DNA of 64,000 bases from Massospora cicadina (lineage: Eukaryota; Entomophthoromycota; Entomophthoromycetes; Entomophthorales; Entomophthoraceae): the NCBI GenBank assembly GCA_022478985.1, contig JAKSZP010015890.1:62001-126000 (forward strand), written 5' to 3'. Every line of letters starts with the position of its first letter. Within the stretch, counting starts at the first letter, position 1. The position numbers and the translations under genes were made by a program. The notes below the pieces were generated by a model. The model saw only the letters and a list, made by a program, of their open reading frames with translations, had not been told where the DNA came from and ran no database searches. Positions 22,028 to 33,949 of the stretch are shown piece by piece.

Positions 22028-23404
22028 TTTAAAATATAAAATTTTCCTGGTACCATGAGGATCAGTACTGACAGGTTAGTCTGAAACTCACTTTCTATTA
22101 CTAACAATGGGGAGGTTCTGGCATCTCTTAGAACTCTTTCCTTGATCCTTAAATTTTTTATAGACTTAGATTTATATGGGCGGTCAACGCCAGTCAAAAT
22201 GTCACTAGCTGTGACGTCACCTCTACTCTTAGATATTGTTCCACTCTTCTAGATGGAAGCAGCAAGGTCAAGATTCTTGTGGGAATACGAAAGTTCATGG
22301 CAGCCAGCAAAGACTTGGGAGAAAGGACCTACAACCTAAGGGGGCCTTTCATGGATGATGCAGATCTACTCTTGGGAATTGACACAGTCTCTAAGGGATA
22401 CCCAACTTTTCTCAGTTTTTTTATAACCCTTCTAGGACACCAGATATTGAAGGTGACATCAAGATAGGTGGAGGCAAGGATTGCATCATTTCATTTTGTG
22501 GCTAACCATATACAATCACTGACTCTGGGTGAGAAGGCAAAGTCCATCATATGGGGTAAGAGACACTTGTAAAGGGTGCTGAAAATCTTGATGAAGGGTG
22601 ATATATCTACTTGATAAACTTCAGGGCCAGCCTTCTGGATGATCTTGGATAGATTTACGCGCTTGGGACCTAATAGCAACAGTGTTGCTTTTAAATGTTC
22701 TTGGCGTTACCCATAATTAGGTTGTCCAGATTATACTCAGGCCCTTGCAGATTTTAAGGTCAGCATAGGTTTTTTAAGTTATTACAGCCTCATCCAAATG
22801 TTCTTTCAAAGCCTGATAAATGTCTTTTAACCTATTGCTCGTTCATTGCAGCTAAAGCTGTTGACTAATTGCAGAATTAAGTTAAAGCTGGGATTGTAAA
22901 CATAGTTCATAAAAAGGTGAGGTTTCAGTCAAAGTGTAGGTCAGGTTATTATATGATAATTTAGCCAGTGGTGGTTGAGAGACCCAATTATCCTGTTCCA
23001 TATTGGAATTGCTACGGGAGCTTCTCTAAACCTTGTTTCACCCTCTCTGTCTGTATGTCTGACTGAGAATGAAAGTTTTTAGAGTGCAGGGGTAGATACC
23101 TATGATGGACAATAAAGTTTCCCAAACTAACTATAAATTGGGGGCTGTGGTCGCTGATGACCTCTTTCAGAGTGCCATGCAGGCAGAAGATGTGGTAAAT
23201 GAACAGGTGGGAGGTTTATATAGATATAAGGGTGGCGTTATAAAATGAAATGAGACATATTGGTGAAGTAATCAACAACTACCATCACCACACAATAGCC
23301 CTGGGATAGGGGAGTTCATTAAGCAAGTCTACAAATACCAATTTTAAGAGGCCTTTGGAAGCTTTAAGAGGTATCAGGGGGTCAGCAGCCTTTTAACGGC
23401 TAGG
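22028..23404 (-). pseudogene. Gy4: gypsy integrase remains (host of HL-1 and probably LINE-A1)
   Basis: Read on the minus strand from 23404, the text runs PLIPLKASKGLLKL, a linker seen before the integrase core, then EVISDHSPQF (second catalytic block, about 23160) and NFHSQSDIQTERVKQGLE (about 23035-23080) with the catalytic Glu. The C-terminal part at 22679-22491 reads LLGPKRVNLSKIIQKAGPEVYQVDISPF, typical of the gypsy integrase C-terminus ('FGPF.I..KIG..AYRL.LP'). Stops are frequent. HL-1 is inserted downstream at 22027 and LINE-A1 upstream at 23405. Confidence 0.7.
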
Positions 23405-23699
23405 TTTTTTTATTTAACCGATGTAAGCCAACCAGGGGACGGACATTACCGAATATATATGAAACTAAGAGAATAACTAACAAATATAAAATTGGGCACC
23501 CCAGGGTACTCAAGTTACCTCTGTTGCCAGCGGGATTGCCAGGTATGGGGGGATTGGTGCGCTATTCCGAGGGGGTTTCCCCTACTATGGAGCAGGTGTG
23601 AAGGAAAGGATCTGTGTGGAGGAACCAGAGTGGGAACCATGATTCTATGAGCGCTTTTTGTCTTGGTCTCATATATCCATAGAGCCAGGCTTGGAAGTG

Positions 23700-26600
23700 C
23701 TCTAGTAAGTGGACATGGAATCTGTTAATAATCCCATGAATGGTTGGGACTGTGCCCTTGAACGCATCTAATGCAATTGTGTGTATTGTCCAAATTGCAA
23801 TGGGTATTATTAGGGAGCGGAGGGTAGATGGGATTGGTGACTCGATCTGGATCGTGAAGGTACTCTTTGATATCGAGAATTCCTGTTTGTTATGAATCTT
23901 GAGCAGGCGTGCGACTTCCTACCATATAGCTTTGGTTGGGGGCATGTTTCTAGGCGGTGATGTAGGGATCCCTCCCCTCCACATACTGCACATGTTTTGT
24001 GGAGGGAGTTGGAGCGGTCCGCCGTCTATAGGTCCCTCTCAAACAGCGCCAGGCGTTTGCTCTTATCCTTGGTTGTAGGAGTGGGTGGTGTGTCATTTTC
24101 CACATTGCTTTCTGTGTGTTAAATCATAGGGAATGTCCAGCATATCTAGGTATTCTATCCTAGCTATGCTTGGGGTTGTTGCGAGCATATAGCTCTGGGG
24201 GTGGTTTTCTGGGTTTCTTAATTTGAATTGGGGGCTGGGTCTTCCCCTTCCCTGTATAGTACCCATGTTTTCTATGGTCCATCCCATATGGCGGATAGTT
24301 TGGAGGATATGTTTAAAATGAGGGGAAGTTCCATGCGGACCTGTTGCAGTAGGGTTCTTGGCTAGGTATGAAAGTAGTCTGGGTGGACTATGTGGGTTAG
24401 TTAATTTGAGCGCCTGTGCAAAGTTAGTCCTTGCTGCTCTGGACCAATGTTGTTGCGGGAGGTCTGGAGCAAGGATTTCCTTTATCCAGGTACCTAGGAT
24501 GTGATTGGCATGGCTCTCAAAATCTATTAGTCCCATGCCTCCGCTTGAGCGCGGGCCAAATAGTTTTTCCATCCGTGTAGGAGGGTGAGAGCCAGGCCAC
24601 AGCCATTCCTGGATAAGCGCGCAATTGAGGTTATAAAGGTAGGTGAGAAGGCTATCGCATGGGCCTGGTACCACAGTATTGGGAGGAAGAGCGATTTAAC
24701 AACTGTAACTCGTCCTGTTAGTCCTGGGGTTCTTCCCTTGAGGGAGGCGGCGCGTTTGGATACCCGTTGTAACAGGTTACTTTCCATTGTCTCATTAGCA
24801 TATCCCCCTGATTCTAGCCAGATCTCAAGGGTTCAGACAGGAGTGGTGGTGGGAGGTGTTACAAAGGGTAAAATAATTGGGTTTTTTCTTCGAGTGTTGG
24901 TGTAAGCTTCTGATGTTGTGGCCCAATTGTTTGTGTACTTGCCTAAGAGAATGATTTCTGTTTTCCTTTTGTTAAGTGATGCGTTGCTCACCATGGAGTA
25001 TTCCTCTAGAGTGTGTTCCAGCTGTCGGGCATCTTCATTGTTTGCTATACCTGCTACGCAGTCATCTGCAAAGGCCATAATCTTGACTGTTGGTTGTCAT
25101 TGTGCGGTTATCCCCATGAGACGTGAGTCAGTTACTAGGAGCGGGTTAAAGCTGGAATGTATAGCAGTGGGCTGAGGGGATCCCCTTGTTTGAGCCCTCT
25201 GTGTGGTTTGATATTGTTTGTTAGGAATCCAGGGCCGCATACAGACATGGTTGCAGATTCTGTTAGGAGCATCGCCCATTTTATGAATCTTGGTGGGAGT
25301 TTGAAGGCATGTAGACATTCTTTTAGGTATGGACAGCTAACACGGTCATACGCCTTTTACTGGTCTAAGAAGAACAGGGCATAGTTGCTTTGGATTGGAA
25401 AATATTTGTAACAGGGTGTATGTTGTTCCAGATTGATCGCCCTGGTATAAACCCAAACTGGTTGGGTGATAGGACGTCAGATGCAATTGCGCCAAATCTA
25501 GCTGCTAAAATCTTTGTTAGAATTTTTGTGTCAGTGTTGGAGAGTTCAATTGGGTGCCAGTTGGCCAGGTCCAAGTTGTCGCTCTTTTTATACAAGGTTA
25601 TAACGTAGGATTCATGGCCTCCTGGTAATAGGCATGTTTCCAACAAACTCTGGTTCATTGACGCCAATAGGAGGGGGCGATTAGTTGAAAATATTTTTTG
25701 TAAAATTTGTAGGGTATCCCATCAGGCCCTGGGAAAATCCTACGTGGTGCACCGCGAATTGTTTCCCAAAGCTCCTCCCATGTAATAAGGGATAGTATAT
25801 TGTAATTTGGTGGTGTACATTGTATCTTAGCAGTTTGAAATTTTTTTTATCTTTTTGTGAATCTGTTGGCATATCGTGATATAATTCAGTGTAATAGCGG
25901 TGTACTTCTGCCTTGACCTCCTCAGGGTCAGTTGCCACAGTGCCGTTGGTCTTGCAGACCTGTGTGCATGTGGGCTGGTTTCCACGGGAGTGGAATTTGC
26001 AGAAAAAGTATTTCAAACAGGTTTCACCTTCCTTTATGAACTTACCTTTGTTCGATACTTTGATTCTGTGTTGGTGTTCAAAGATGAAATTGTTAAGTCA
26101 GGCTGAAAATTCTGCCCATTTGCGTCCCCAATTAGGGCTATAGCCAGATCTCAGAGTATTTATTTCCAGGTGGTCTAGTTCCGCCAAGGTACACTTGATT
26201 GTGGCCATGTCCGCGGTGTGCTTACATGATGCAATATGTCAGGTTTTGTTAATTAAACCTTTTTTGAAAATTTCCCATGTTCCAATGGGATCTGAAGTGA
26301 ATGGGACTGTGAATTCTGGGTTTGTAGCCTTGTTTTCAACCCAGTTGGATATCTCGGTCAATTATATATTTTCTGGGTGAAGCTTTCTCCAAGGCGACAC
26401 CTGTGTGTGGTATTGGGTTGGCGCTAACTGCACTGTAACTAATCGATGGTCAGAAAAATTGATCTTTTTTGTTATAAATTTGGAGATTCTTGAGTGATGG
26501 GATTGTGGGATGAGGATTTGGTCAATACAACTCATTGATATGAGCACTCCCTCGCATATGTTGGGTCTCGTCATGTGGGGAAGGATTGGCGAATTGGGAG

Positions 26601-27113
26601 GAAGAGCATCCTGTAAGCCAAGAGATGCCTTCATTGTGCAATATTCAATGTGTCCAGGTGGGTATCCCCTGGGATTAGGCTATCAATCTGTATTGGGGTT
26701 ATCCCAGCAGTTGAAATCGCCTAACATGATAATATCTGGTGGGAGGGTGAGAGTAGAAATTTTTTCAAAAAAACTTTTCTCTTGGTTGCAGTGCACGGTG
26801 CATAGATAAATGCTAACGAAATTATTTCATCTTGGCATGTGATTGTTGCTACCAGGACTCGACCATGCAAGTGTGATGATGAGTTTGTAATTTTAAATTT
26901 TTTGTTGTTTTGGACGATCACCCCACAGTGAGACGTCCATACTGATTGTGATGGTGCGACCCTGGTTGACCAGGATTCTTCTTCCCCTTGTAGGCAATGG
27001 GTTTCATGGATGGCCAAGATGTCTACAAGAGGTTTTCTCAGGAATGCCAGCTTTTTGGCTTGGGATGTATGAGCCCTGGCTCCCGCGATATTTAGCATCC
27101 CTATTGACACTGA
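23700..27113 (-). pseudogene. LINE-A1 ORF2 (endonuclease and reverse transcriptase)
   Basis: The endonuclease starts at 27110 with MSIGMLNIAGARAHTSQ, has AIHETHCLQG (catalytic Glu) and LAFIYAP, and ends with FSDHRLVTVQL (about 26470-26435; catalytic SDH). RT text follows: LLPGGHESYVITLYKKSDNLDLANW (about 25630), FGFIPGRSIWNN (about 25440), and MAFADDCVAGIANNED with the catalytic FADD at 25061-25072. After RT, GSRSSGGMGLIDFESHANHI-type text (about 24560) and a decayed C-terminal zinc-finger-like region run to about 23700. More than ten frame breaks are present. Confidence 0.82.
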
Positions 27114-27234
27114 GGTGCCCGCGGCGCCTCAGGAACAGTTGGGAGGACCCTCTGGTCCTATCCCACCGCGGCTCATTTTGGCCATGCTCCACGTCTGTAC
27201 TCCAACTCTTTCACTGCCATTGTTGGTTCCCTTG

Positions 27235-28552
27235 ATCTGACCCATGATTCAAGGGAATTGCGGTTTTTTGCATTTGCGTCAACTTTTCCTGCACAGGTCT
27301 CATGTTGATTTGATGCGGGTTGTTGATTAGATTTTATATTTTTGAAGTTCAACTTTGTTTCATTGTGCACCGCATTTTCACCCAAATTGCGGTTGCATTG
27401 TTCCTCAGTATGTGCATGACTGATGACGCTTTGTGGCTCAATCTGGTTACTGTGAAAATTTTCAACCTGAGCATATTGTTCTGATTGGTTGGTTCGGTGA
27501 ATATCTGAAATATCCTACCAAATTTGTCTGGGTTTAATGGCAGATTATGCGTGTGCCGCCGCTTCAGCCGCTGCTCTTTTGTGGGCTTTTTGTGCTGCCT
27601 TACGCTGTTTACTTGTAACTGGGTCCACGATGGAGTATAATCCATCTTCACCCCAGCGGAATGGGTGGTGGCCATCAGTCATTTTGGCGAAGTTTTCTTT
27701 ATCTTCGTCCATAGCTTCTTTACTAAAATCATTTTCCATTAAGCCCTCTTTTACAGGGCATGCATGTTCCTTGTGGCCCAGTGAGCCACAGTGGTTGCAA
27801 ATGGGTGGTGCGCATTACGGTGTAACTCAGAATGCAGCCAACTGTCCCCCATCTGCAAAGTGAAATTCTGCTGCGCGGGGAATTTTGGATAAATCCTCTT
27901 CCACTTCTGGGAAGGGTTGATTACAGCGATAGCTTTGCCCGTGCACAGGTTGGGCATTAAGCAAAATCGCTGTAATTCAAGTTGTTAGATTTCTCCGCAG
28001 GCCACAAGACCTTTGCGGAGCTCCTCCTTGATTACCTTATGAGGAAGGTTAGTGGGGAGCGAGTTAAAGGAGATGAACAAAAGTTTTCACTTTGTTCCAT
28101 CTGGTGCGCATGGTGCACACAATTTTTTTGCCCTCAGGGAGGGCAATTTCCACGCAGATTTTTTCTGCAGCATCAGCTTCATTGGCTGTTTTGAAACCAA
28201 TATTGATCCAGCCACAGCCCATGTTGTTGGTGGCTACATACACCGCCTGAGGGAAAAGTGAGGGCTGTGCCTCACATGTTTACTCCCACAGGGTTGGTGA
28301 CTCATCCCCAAGGAAGAGTCTGATCCTGTGTTCCACCTTTGACAAAGGTTGGTTGAATTGAATGTACATGTATTGCGCGTGCTTTACAGTAAATACCATA
28401 AACCCAGAGGGTTCTGAGTTTGCGATTTTTTTATGGCTTGGGTTCCTGTTCCCCCTTCAGGGCGTTTCTTGCCCTTAGTTGCACCATTAAGCGCACCACT
28501 TGCCGCGACGCTCGCCCATGTTGTATTATTTTTGTTATTAAAGTAGCCCATC
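27235..28552 (-). pseudogene. LINE-A1 ORF1 (CCHC RNA-binding protein)
   Basis: ORF1 proteins of this clade coat the element RNA. Reading minus from about 28552 (MGYFNNKNNTTWASVAASG), frames change at about 28410 and beyond. A DLGF-equivalent part, NIGFKTANEADAAE, lies near 28190. The knuckle CNHCGSLGHKEHAC at 27758-27799 is a perfect CX2CX4HX4C followed by PVKEG, matching CTHCDAFSHKAHACPTKEG of LINE-A2. The C-terminal part contains an Ala/Lys-rich helix KQRKAAQKAHKRAAAEAAA (about 27615-27560). Confidence 0.78.
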
Positions 28553-28599
28553 TTTCCTGTGTGTGATTATCCAAATTTGCTGTTCAAATCAAATTGTAG

Positions 28600-28760
28600 T
28601 AACTAAAGTGATTGTTATGAGAAAGAAAAGCTTCTTAACCACCTATTTTAGTTCAGCGGCCACTTTTAAGGACTTAATCAAATTATTGGGACATAACCGT
28701 CTCAATGGTTCAGCGGTCCTTCTTAAACTCTAATTTTATTTTTTCTTTGATTTATTGCTT
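28600..28760. other. Unresolved junction between LINE-A1 and Gy5
   Basis: This stretch follows the start of LINE-A1 and precedes the integrase C-terminal remains of Gy5 (both minus). It holds the possible old TSD of LINE-A1 but neither a 3' LTR of Gy5 nor a clear gypsy reading. A deletion may have removed the Gy5 3' LTR. Confidence 0.3.
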
Positions 28761-29027
28761 AATTAGTAGCATGGACTTGACTTTAAAATCCTTCCATCCA
28801 AGAGTTTCTTGATGGAGTAGGTGTCCATCCCTGTCTTGGCAATAATCTTGATTGGACCTGATCACTATGCATCTAGCTATTTTCTTCTTCCAAAAAGCAT
28901 GTGTATCGCAATAGGCAACTTTTTTCACTTACTTGGTATTTTGATAATACCAGTCAGTTCTTGTCATCTTTAATTTGGTTTTTATTTTCTTCTTCAGGGT
29001 CATATCAAATGCTTATGATTGCATCTT

Positions 29028-30914
29028 CGATTTATTCAAGGTACGCTGACCAGGGGATGTACAGTACCAAACACAACATTCAAAATGACAAAACAAAACT
29101 ACTAACCAGGTGAGAAGCAGAAACTGCTAACCCACCATGGCAGAGGGTGAGGAGGGGTGGGGGGTTGGTTTTCAGAAAGACCCACCTCGATCATGGGATG
29201 TTGGTTACAGTACAGGATCAGAGCAGAGAGCCAGGGTTGGGGCATCCGCATAGTGGGGGTTGAGGTCAGCGTAGTAGAAGTTTTCCTCTTCCGCATCAAG
29301 ATAATGATGGGAAAGTGTTTCAACAAAAGCTGTGAGGAGAACTTCAGCTTCTTTGCGGGCTTCAGGAAGTTGGGTGAAAAGGGTGATATTGTGGTGGGTG
29401 ATTTTGGCTGAGGGGTTGAATGAAGCAAGCGTTGCAACATTCATAACAGCAATTTCAGCATCATCAAATAGTTTTGAGATGTCACTGCAGGGAGATTCAG
29501 GGAAGTCGGCGGGAAGAAGAGGGTGGGCAGGCCATGCTGGAGCTGAGCCACTGACTGGGCCACCACGGTGCATAGTTTCAGGCAGTGAGGAGAGGCCACC
29601 GCAGCCAAGGCGAGCTGGTGATCACTTTGGAAGGGGGCTGTACTGGTAATGAACGAAATGGCGAGGGGTAGGGGTTTCATCAAAGTCAGGAACGAAAAAT
29701 TCTCCTGACCATAATCGCCTTGGCAGAGAGGTTGACCTGTATGCTTACTAATGAGGACATTACCTGATTCGTCAGTTTCAGCCAATAGATCCCATGGATT
29801 TTGGTGTACTAGAATAGTGGCGTTTGAATTTGGGTGGGTGGATTGGGCGAATGGGCAGCTGCTTGGGTGCCAATGGTGATCCAAGCATTGTTCTTATTGG
29901 CTGGGGTAGATTTAGGTGGGAGAGTGAGGCTGGAGGTTTTGGGGGGGGGCTGATTTTCCATGTGGGCCCACTGAACGAGATTGGAGGGTGGGAGGGGGCA
30001 GCAAAGCGCCCCATACTGAACCTCCAAAGGGGGGCTCAGAAGCTGCAGCAGCGGACTTGGCCTGAGGGCACGCTCTTTTTGCATGGTCGAGGCCAAAGCA
30101 GAAGGAAAAAATCTACCTACCATTATCAACTCGAGCCCAAAAGAAATGATCAGGCGCTGCAGCCACACTAGCGCGGGGTGGGATTTGTTGTGCTATGGTA
30201 GGGTGGTGTGGTATGATGGTGGCTGTTGCCCGAGGAGCAGCAAGGCGCTCCACACCAGATGGAATGGCAAAGATGAGTTGGGCTGAGTGCCATAAGCCAT
30301 GAGCCCCGCGACCAACTGGTCATACAAAACCTGGGGTGGAAGGTGGGATGGGAAATTTGCAAAGGATACCACCAGCGTGGTGTCTGAAGGGAGACGAGTA
30401 TGGGTTGTGGGAATGGGGTTTTTTTATAAATTAGAGGAGTTTGTGCTGCCGCTTCAGCATCCTCCTCAGATTGGAACCCAACGTCAAAGTAGCCCTTAAA
30501 AGGGCGGAAGTCTATAAAGCCAGCTGGCGCAAAGGCCTCAGTGGCTAGGTCAATTTTTGCCTTATCAACATATGGGAACAAAAGCCCATAGTCCACTCTA
30601 AGGCAATAGCGAATGGCAGAGCGAGGGAGGGCGAGAGGATGGGGGCGAGAAGGGTGGACGCGCGCCAGGTGGAGCGCTAAGTCCCATGGGGGGACAAAAC
30701 GGTTGGAAGCAGTGGGCGGGCTGTTTGAGCCCATCCAAACGCGCTTGCCTGCGGGGCAGAAAACGCTAGGTGGGGGTGCACTGCTGCCCCACACTGGGGT
30801 GGCAGGCGGCGGAGCCAAGGACATCAAAGAATAGGTTTGGGCAGATGGCTGTGGATAAATAAAACTTTAAATATAAATCGCTCAAAAGTGACTTTGAGCG
30901 GTAAAAGAAAGTTC
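29028..30914 (-). mobile_element. HL-3: half-LINE with complete ends (1887 bp)
   Basis: It is flanked by the 16-bp TSD CTTATGATTGCATCTT at 29012-29027 and 30915-30930, lying within the Gy5 integrase, whose reading continues across it. The 5' end on the minus strand is GAACTTTCTTTTACCGCTCA. The 3' end carries the shared tail (TACATCCCCTGGTCAGCGTA, then AATAAATC; 29028-29070). Only an ORF1-type protein is encoded. The perfect TSD makes this the best-preserved boundary pair of the family and shows that the 1.9-kb form itself was reverse transcribed. Confidence 0.9.
29205..30827 (-). pseudogene. HL-3 ORF1-like protein
   Basis: The N-terminal 219 codons (30827-30168) are open: MSLAPPPATPVWGSS, KRVWMGSN, then a folded part FIDFRPFKGYFDVGFQSEEDA that matches the DLGF region of LINE-A ORF1. 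The reading then shifts through frames at 30168-29809, 29884-29441 and 29573-29205. The zinc knuckle near 30060-30100 reads FSFCFGLDHAKRAC, with the first Cys lost. NPWDLLAETDESGN (about 29800-29755) and YLDAEEENFYYADLNPHYADAPT (about 29300) are in the C-terminal half. No endonuclease, RT or other enzyme motif is present. Confidence 0.75.
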
Positions 30915-32176
30915 CTTATGATTGCATCTTGATCAGGATATTTTACAATCAAATCAGGTACTGCTTGATACTTATACCTGATGTTGGTTCCACCACCAAA
31001 TATAGAATCTGCGGTAAAGCGGCTTTTTTTCTATACAGTAATTCAAATGGCGTTTTTCCCATTGCTGTATGTTGACTTAGAATATATGCAAATGTCATCA
31101 AACTAAGGTATGGTCCCAGTGTGAAAGTTCTCCCTGCGATCAGCTTCCTCAGCATCATGGCCAGCGTTTCATTGACCTGTTCCACCAGTCTGTTTGTCTC
31201 CAGATGGTAAGGTACAGACATGACTACTTGGATCCTCATTATCTCATTCAAACTTGGGATCACGTGGGACATGAAATTAGTTAATTGTCACTCAACAAGA
31301 CTTTTAGGCATCCATGATGGTATATGACTTGATCCAGGATAAACCTTGCAGTGCTTATAGCGTCCACTTTTGTCAGGGCCATCGTTAAACTCATCTAGTC
31401 AGATGGTCAATTACAACTATGATGTTTTTGTTTCCCCTGTACTCATGGTTAATGGTCCCATCACGTCAATGGACACCGTATACCAGGCAAATCCAGGCTG
31501 GACCAGTCAATATCTGGTCATGTTCTTGTGAAGCTTGTGCAAATGGCACTTCACACAGAAAGCCAGATAACCCGCTACATTGTAGTTGATAGACTTCCAG
31601 TAATAGTACTGGAAAATGTGGTCAGTCATTTTCCTCAGGTCTCCATGCCCAACAACCTTATGCACAGCTTGAACAATTGCCACTCATTCTGAAGGCCTTG
31701 GAATAGTAATCATTTCCTGTTGATTGTCTTAAAACTTGTCCATCACTAACTTAGTGTTTTCCATAACTTTCTGAAGTGTACCTTGGAATCCTTAGGGGAT
31801 CATTCCCATTTTCTCCTTTGACCATTCTCTGAAATAGCTCATCCATTTGCTGTTATACCTCTTGAACCATTGGTAACCTTCATAATCCATCCGCATTCTG
31901 ATGAGAAGCTCTAACTTGGTGGACTAACTCATAATTGTAAAACTGTAGCTTCAATGCCAATTGGGCCAGTCACCCTTACAATTTTTGTAAATTATGTAGC
32001 CAATGTAGTGAGGAGTGGTCCTTAACCACTTTAAAGTGCGTTTTTTGAATATACACCCAAAACTGTTTACATGCATAAATTATCACAAGGCAGGAAACTC
32101 AGTAATGGTGTAATTCCTTTTGGCTGCTGTTAGAGTCTGGCTCACATAAGCTACCAGATGTTTGTCCTAAGCTCAT

Positions 32177-32725
32177 CGTTAAAATTTTGAAATTTCGTTG
32201 AGATCTGCCATAAGGGTCACACAGGTTTTACCCACTGAGCAACAGACAGATAATGTGAGGATTGTCAGTCCTCCAAACAGATTGAAATATAAGAAAATAG
32301 GAGTAATCGCTTCATCAACACTTTCATTTGTTTTTATAAATACAGCGACTCTTCGCTGTTCCACTCTCTCTCCACTACCAACTAACTCTTCCTTTCAATC
32401 GCCCATCTGCTTATATACCAGCAACTTTGGATGATATTGCTCTCATAGCTTAGGCTATTCTATTCCCCTGATTCTCCTTGGTTTCAGCTTATTATTCTTC
32501 AACTCCCTATCGCCCTAATTCAAGGAGATATAATTTTTATCTTTTTGAATGTTAACATCACCTTATCACCTTATTTAAAGGCATCCAATAACAACCCATT
32601 ATAACCCAATATTGCCTCATCTTGAGGCACTCAAATAATTGTAACTAGTAACATGGTCAGTGAATTCTTCCCAATCAGCCATAGCTATTTCAAGCTTATT
32701 GTCCAGTCATATAAGAATTGTGACA
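32177..32725 (-). repeat. Gy6 3' LTR
   Basis: On the minus strand it starts TGTCACAATTCTTATATG at 32725 and ends near 32177, where the terminal CA has decayed to CG. It is 549 bp against 555 bp for the 5' LTR. A TTTATAAATACAGCGACTC stretch (about 32333) is conserved in both and looks like a promoter element in either orientation. Confidence 0.88.
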
Positions 32726-32789
32726 TTACTCCCCCTTTAACTTGACAATAAAGCTCTTATTGCTTATATGGATGGAGGAACTTTGTGCG

Positions 32790-33875
32790 TGCTCAGTTAA
32801 TGATCTGACCGCTTGTGGGGTCCTTGATGTATAAGCGTTACCCATTTTTTCTATAACTTCAAAGGACCAATCCAAATACTGGCCAAATTGTGTTTCCAAC
32901 CAAATCCATGTTGATCATGGAAGAGAACCATATCGCCCTCTTTGAACTGAGCCAACCCACTACACCCTACCTGATCAGCAGCCTGATTTTTGATCTTCTT
33001 GGATAAGATGAAGGAATATGCTTCAGTTTTCATTTCGAACAATGTGTTTGTGAGTTTAGTCAAATAGCAGTGGGTTTTCATTTCACTATAGTCTTATGCA
33101 TATAAATAAAGCAATGTCAGAAGAGCCAGGTGTCACCCAAATAGTAGTTAAAAGTGACTCTTCCCCATTGCGGAATGGTAGTTAATATTATAGACAAACA
33201 CGGCAGTAGAAAGAAGAGAACTCCAATTGGAAAGTCAATCCATTATAATTACCATGGTATGTTCACCAAGGTCCCATTAATCCGTTTGACCATTCCATTG
33301 GACTCAGGGTGATATGGAGTCATCAAAACCCCATGGATGCCCATAAGATAATTCACTTTTGGGTCGGATGTGCGAGGTGAAGTTGGTTCTGTTATTGGTA
33401 AGAATGAACTGAGGGCAACCATGTTGCTGGATAATACATTCCATTAATAATTTGGCCACTTTGACCGCCCCCAGATCCCATATTGCCTGCGCTTCAACCC
33501 ACCTAGTCATTTTGTTGATTGCCACCAGAATGTACTTACACCAGTTGGTTCCCATTGGCAGAGGGCCAACAACATTAAGAGAAACTATATGCCAAGAAAA
33601 ATGTGATATCACTAACTGGTACAAGGTCTTCAGGCGAAATAGCTTCTCCACTTGGCATTGATGGCAATAGGAAATGGTTTCAAGGTATGTCTTTGATCAT
33701 GCTTTCCCAATAGTATTGAGGGCGCAACAAATACATTCTCTTGCACGCCACCATGTCCGTTTGCCCTGTGGGCGCTCATAATAATCCTGGGCCATGCTGA
33801 GGGTAACTGAAAATTTACCGCCAAATTGCTAATCCGGTTGTACAGTTCCCTATTCTGTTGGAAGATATTCACTCA
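32790..33875 (-). pseudogene. Gy6 integrase
   Basis: From 33872 the text has the HHCC region (AHRANGHGG, about 33780-33755; a CHQC-like pair near 33660), then the core HIVSLNVVGPLPMGTNWCKYILVAI (33594-33520; Asn at the first catalytic Asp), KMTRWVEAQAI, and [14 protein letters not shown] with Asn at the second. HPWGF at the end shifts frame; [15 protein letters not shown] text lies near 33270. The C-terminal piece at 33081-32851 reads AQFKEGDMVLFHDQHGFGWK, the barrel domain. Confidence 0.82.
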
Positions 33876-33949
33876 AGTCTCATTTAGCACTTTGATCACT
33901 CGTGGCAGTTCCTCATCATATATCCCACTGAGCATCTTATTTTACATCA

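Larger units (their letters stand above)
23405..28600 (-). mobile_element. LINE-A1: Tad/I-like non-LTR retrotransposon
   Basis: ORF1 with a CCHC knuckle is followed by ORF2 with AP-endonuclease, RT and a C-terminal region, all on the minus strand. The 3' end is at 23405-23451: GTAATGTCCGTCCCCTGG, then GGTTAAAT and a run of A's, the tail shared with the half-LINEs and SINEs. The length of about 5.2 kb fits a near full-length copy. The 5' boundary is uncertain. A possible decayed TSD is CAGCAGCCTTTTAACGGCT (23376-23394) against a similar stretch at about 28648-28670. Confidence 0.85.
28760..32171 (-). pseudogene. Gy5 RNase H and integrase remains
   Basis: From 32171 downwards the text reads HLVAYVSQTLTAAKRNYTITE (RNase H), then HFKVVKDHSSLHWLH-type and ENADGL-type segments to 31870. 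Integrase has a decayed HHCC region (about 31660-31550) and a core end VVMSVPYHLETNRLVEQVNETLAMMLRKL (about 31220-31130), with Glu in the E-block. It continues to FELLYRKKAALPQI (about 31030). After the HL-3 insertion the C-terminal text resumes at 29011 and fades at about 28760. Confidence 0.75.

Noticed and set aside
30168..30827. A 219-codon frame as a host gene
   Set aside because: It is the N-terminal part of the half-LINE HL-3 protein, has repeats in HL-1 and HL-2, and lies within TSD-bounded DNA.
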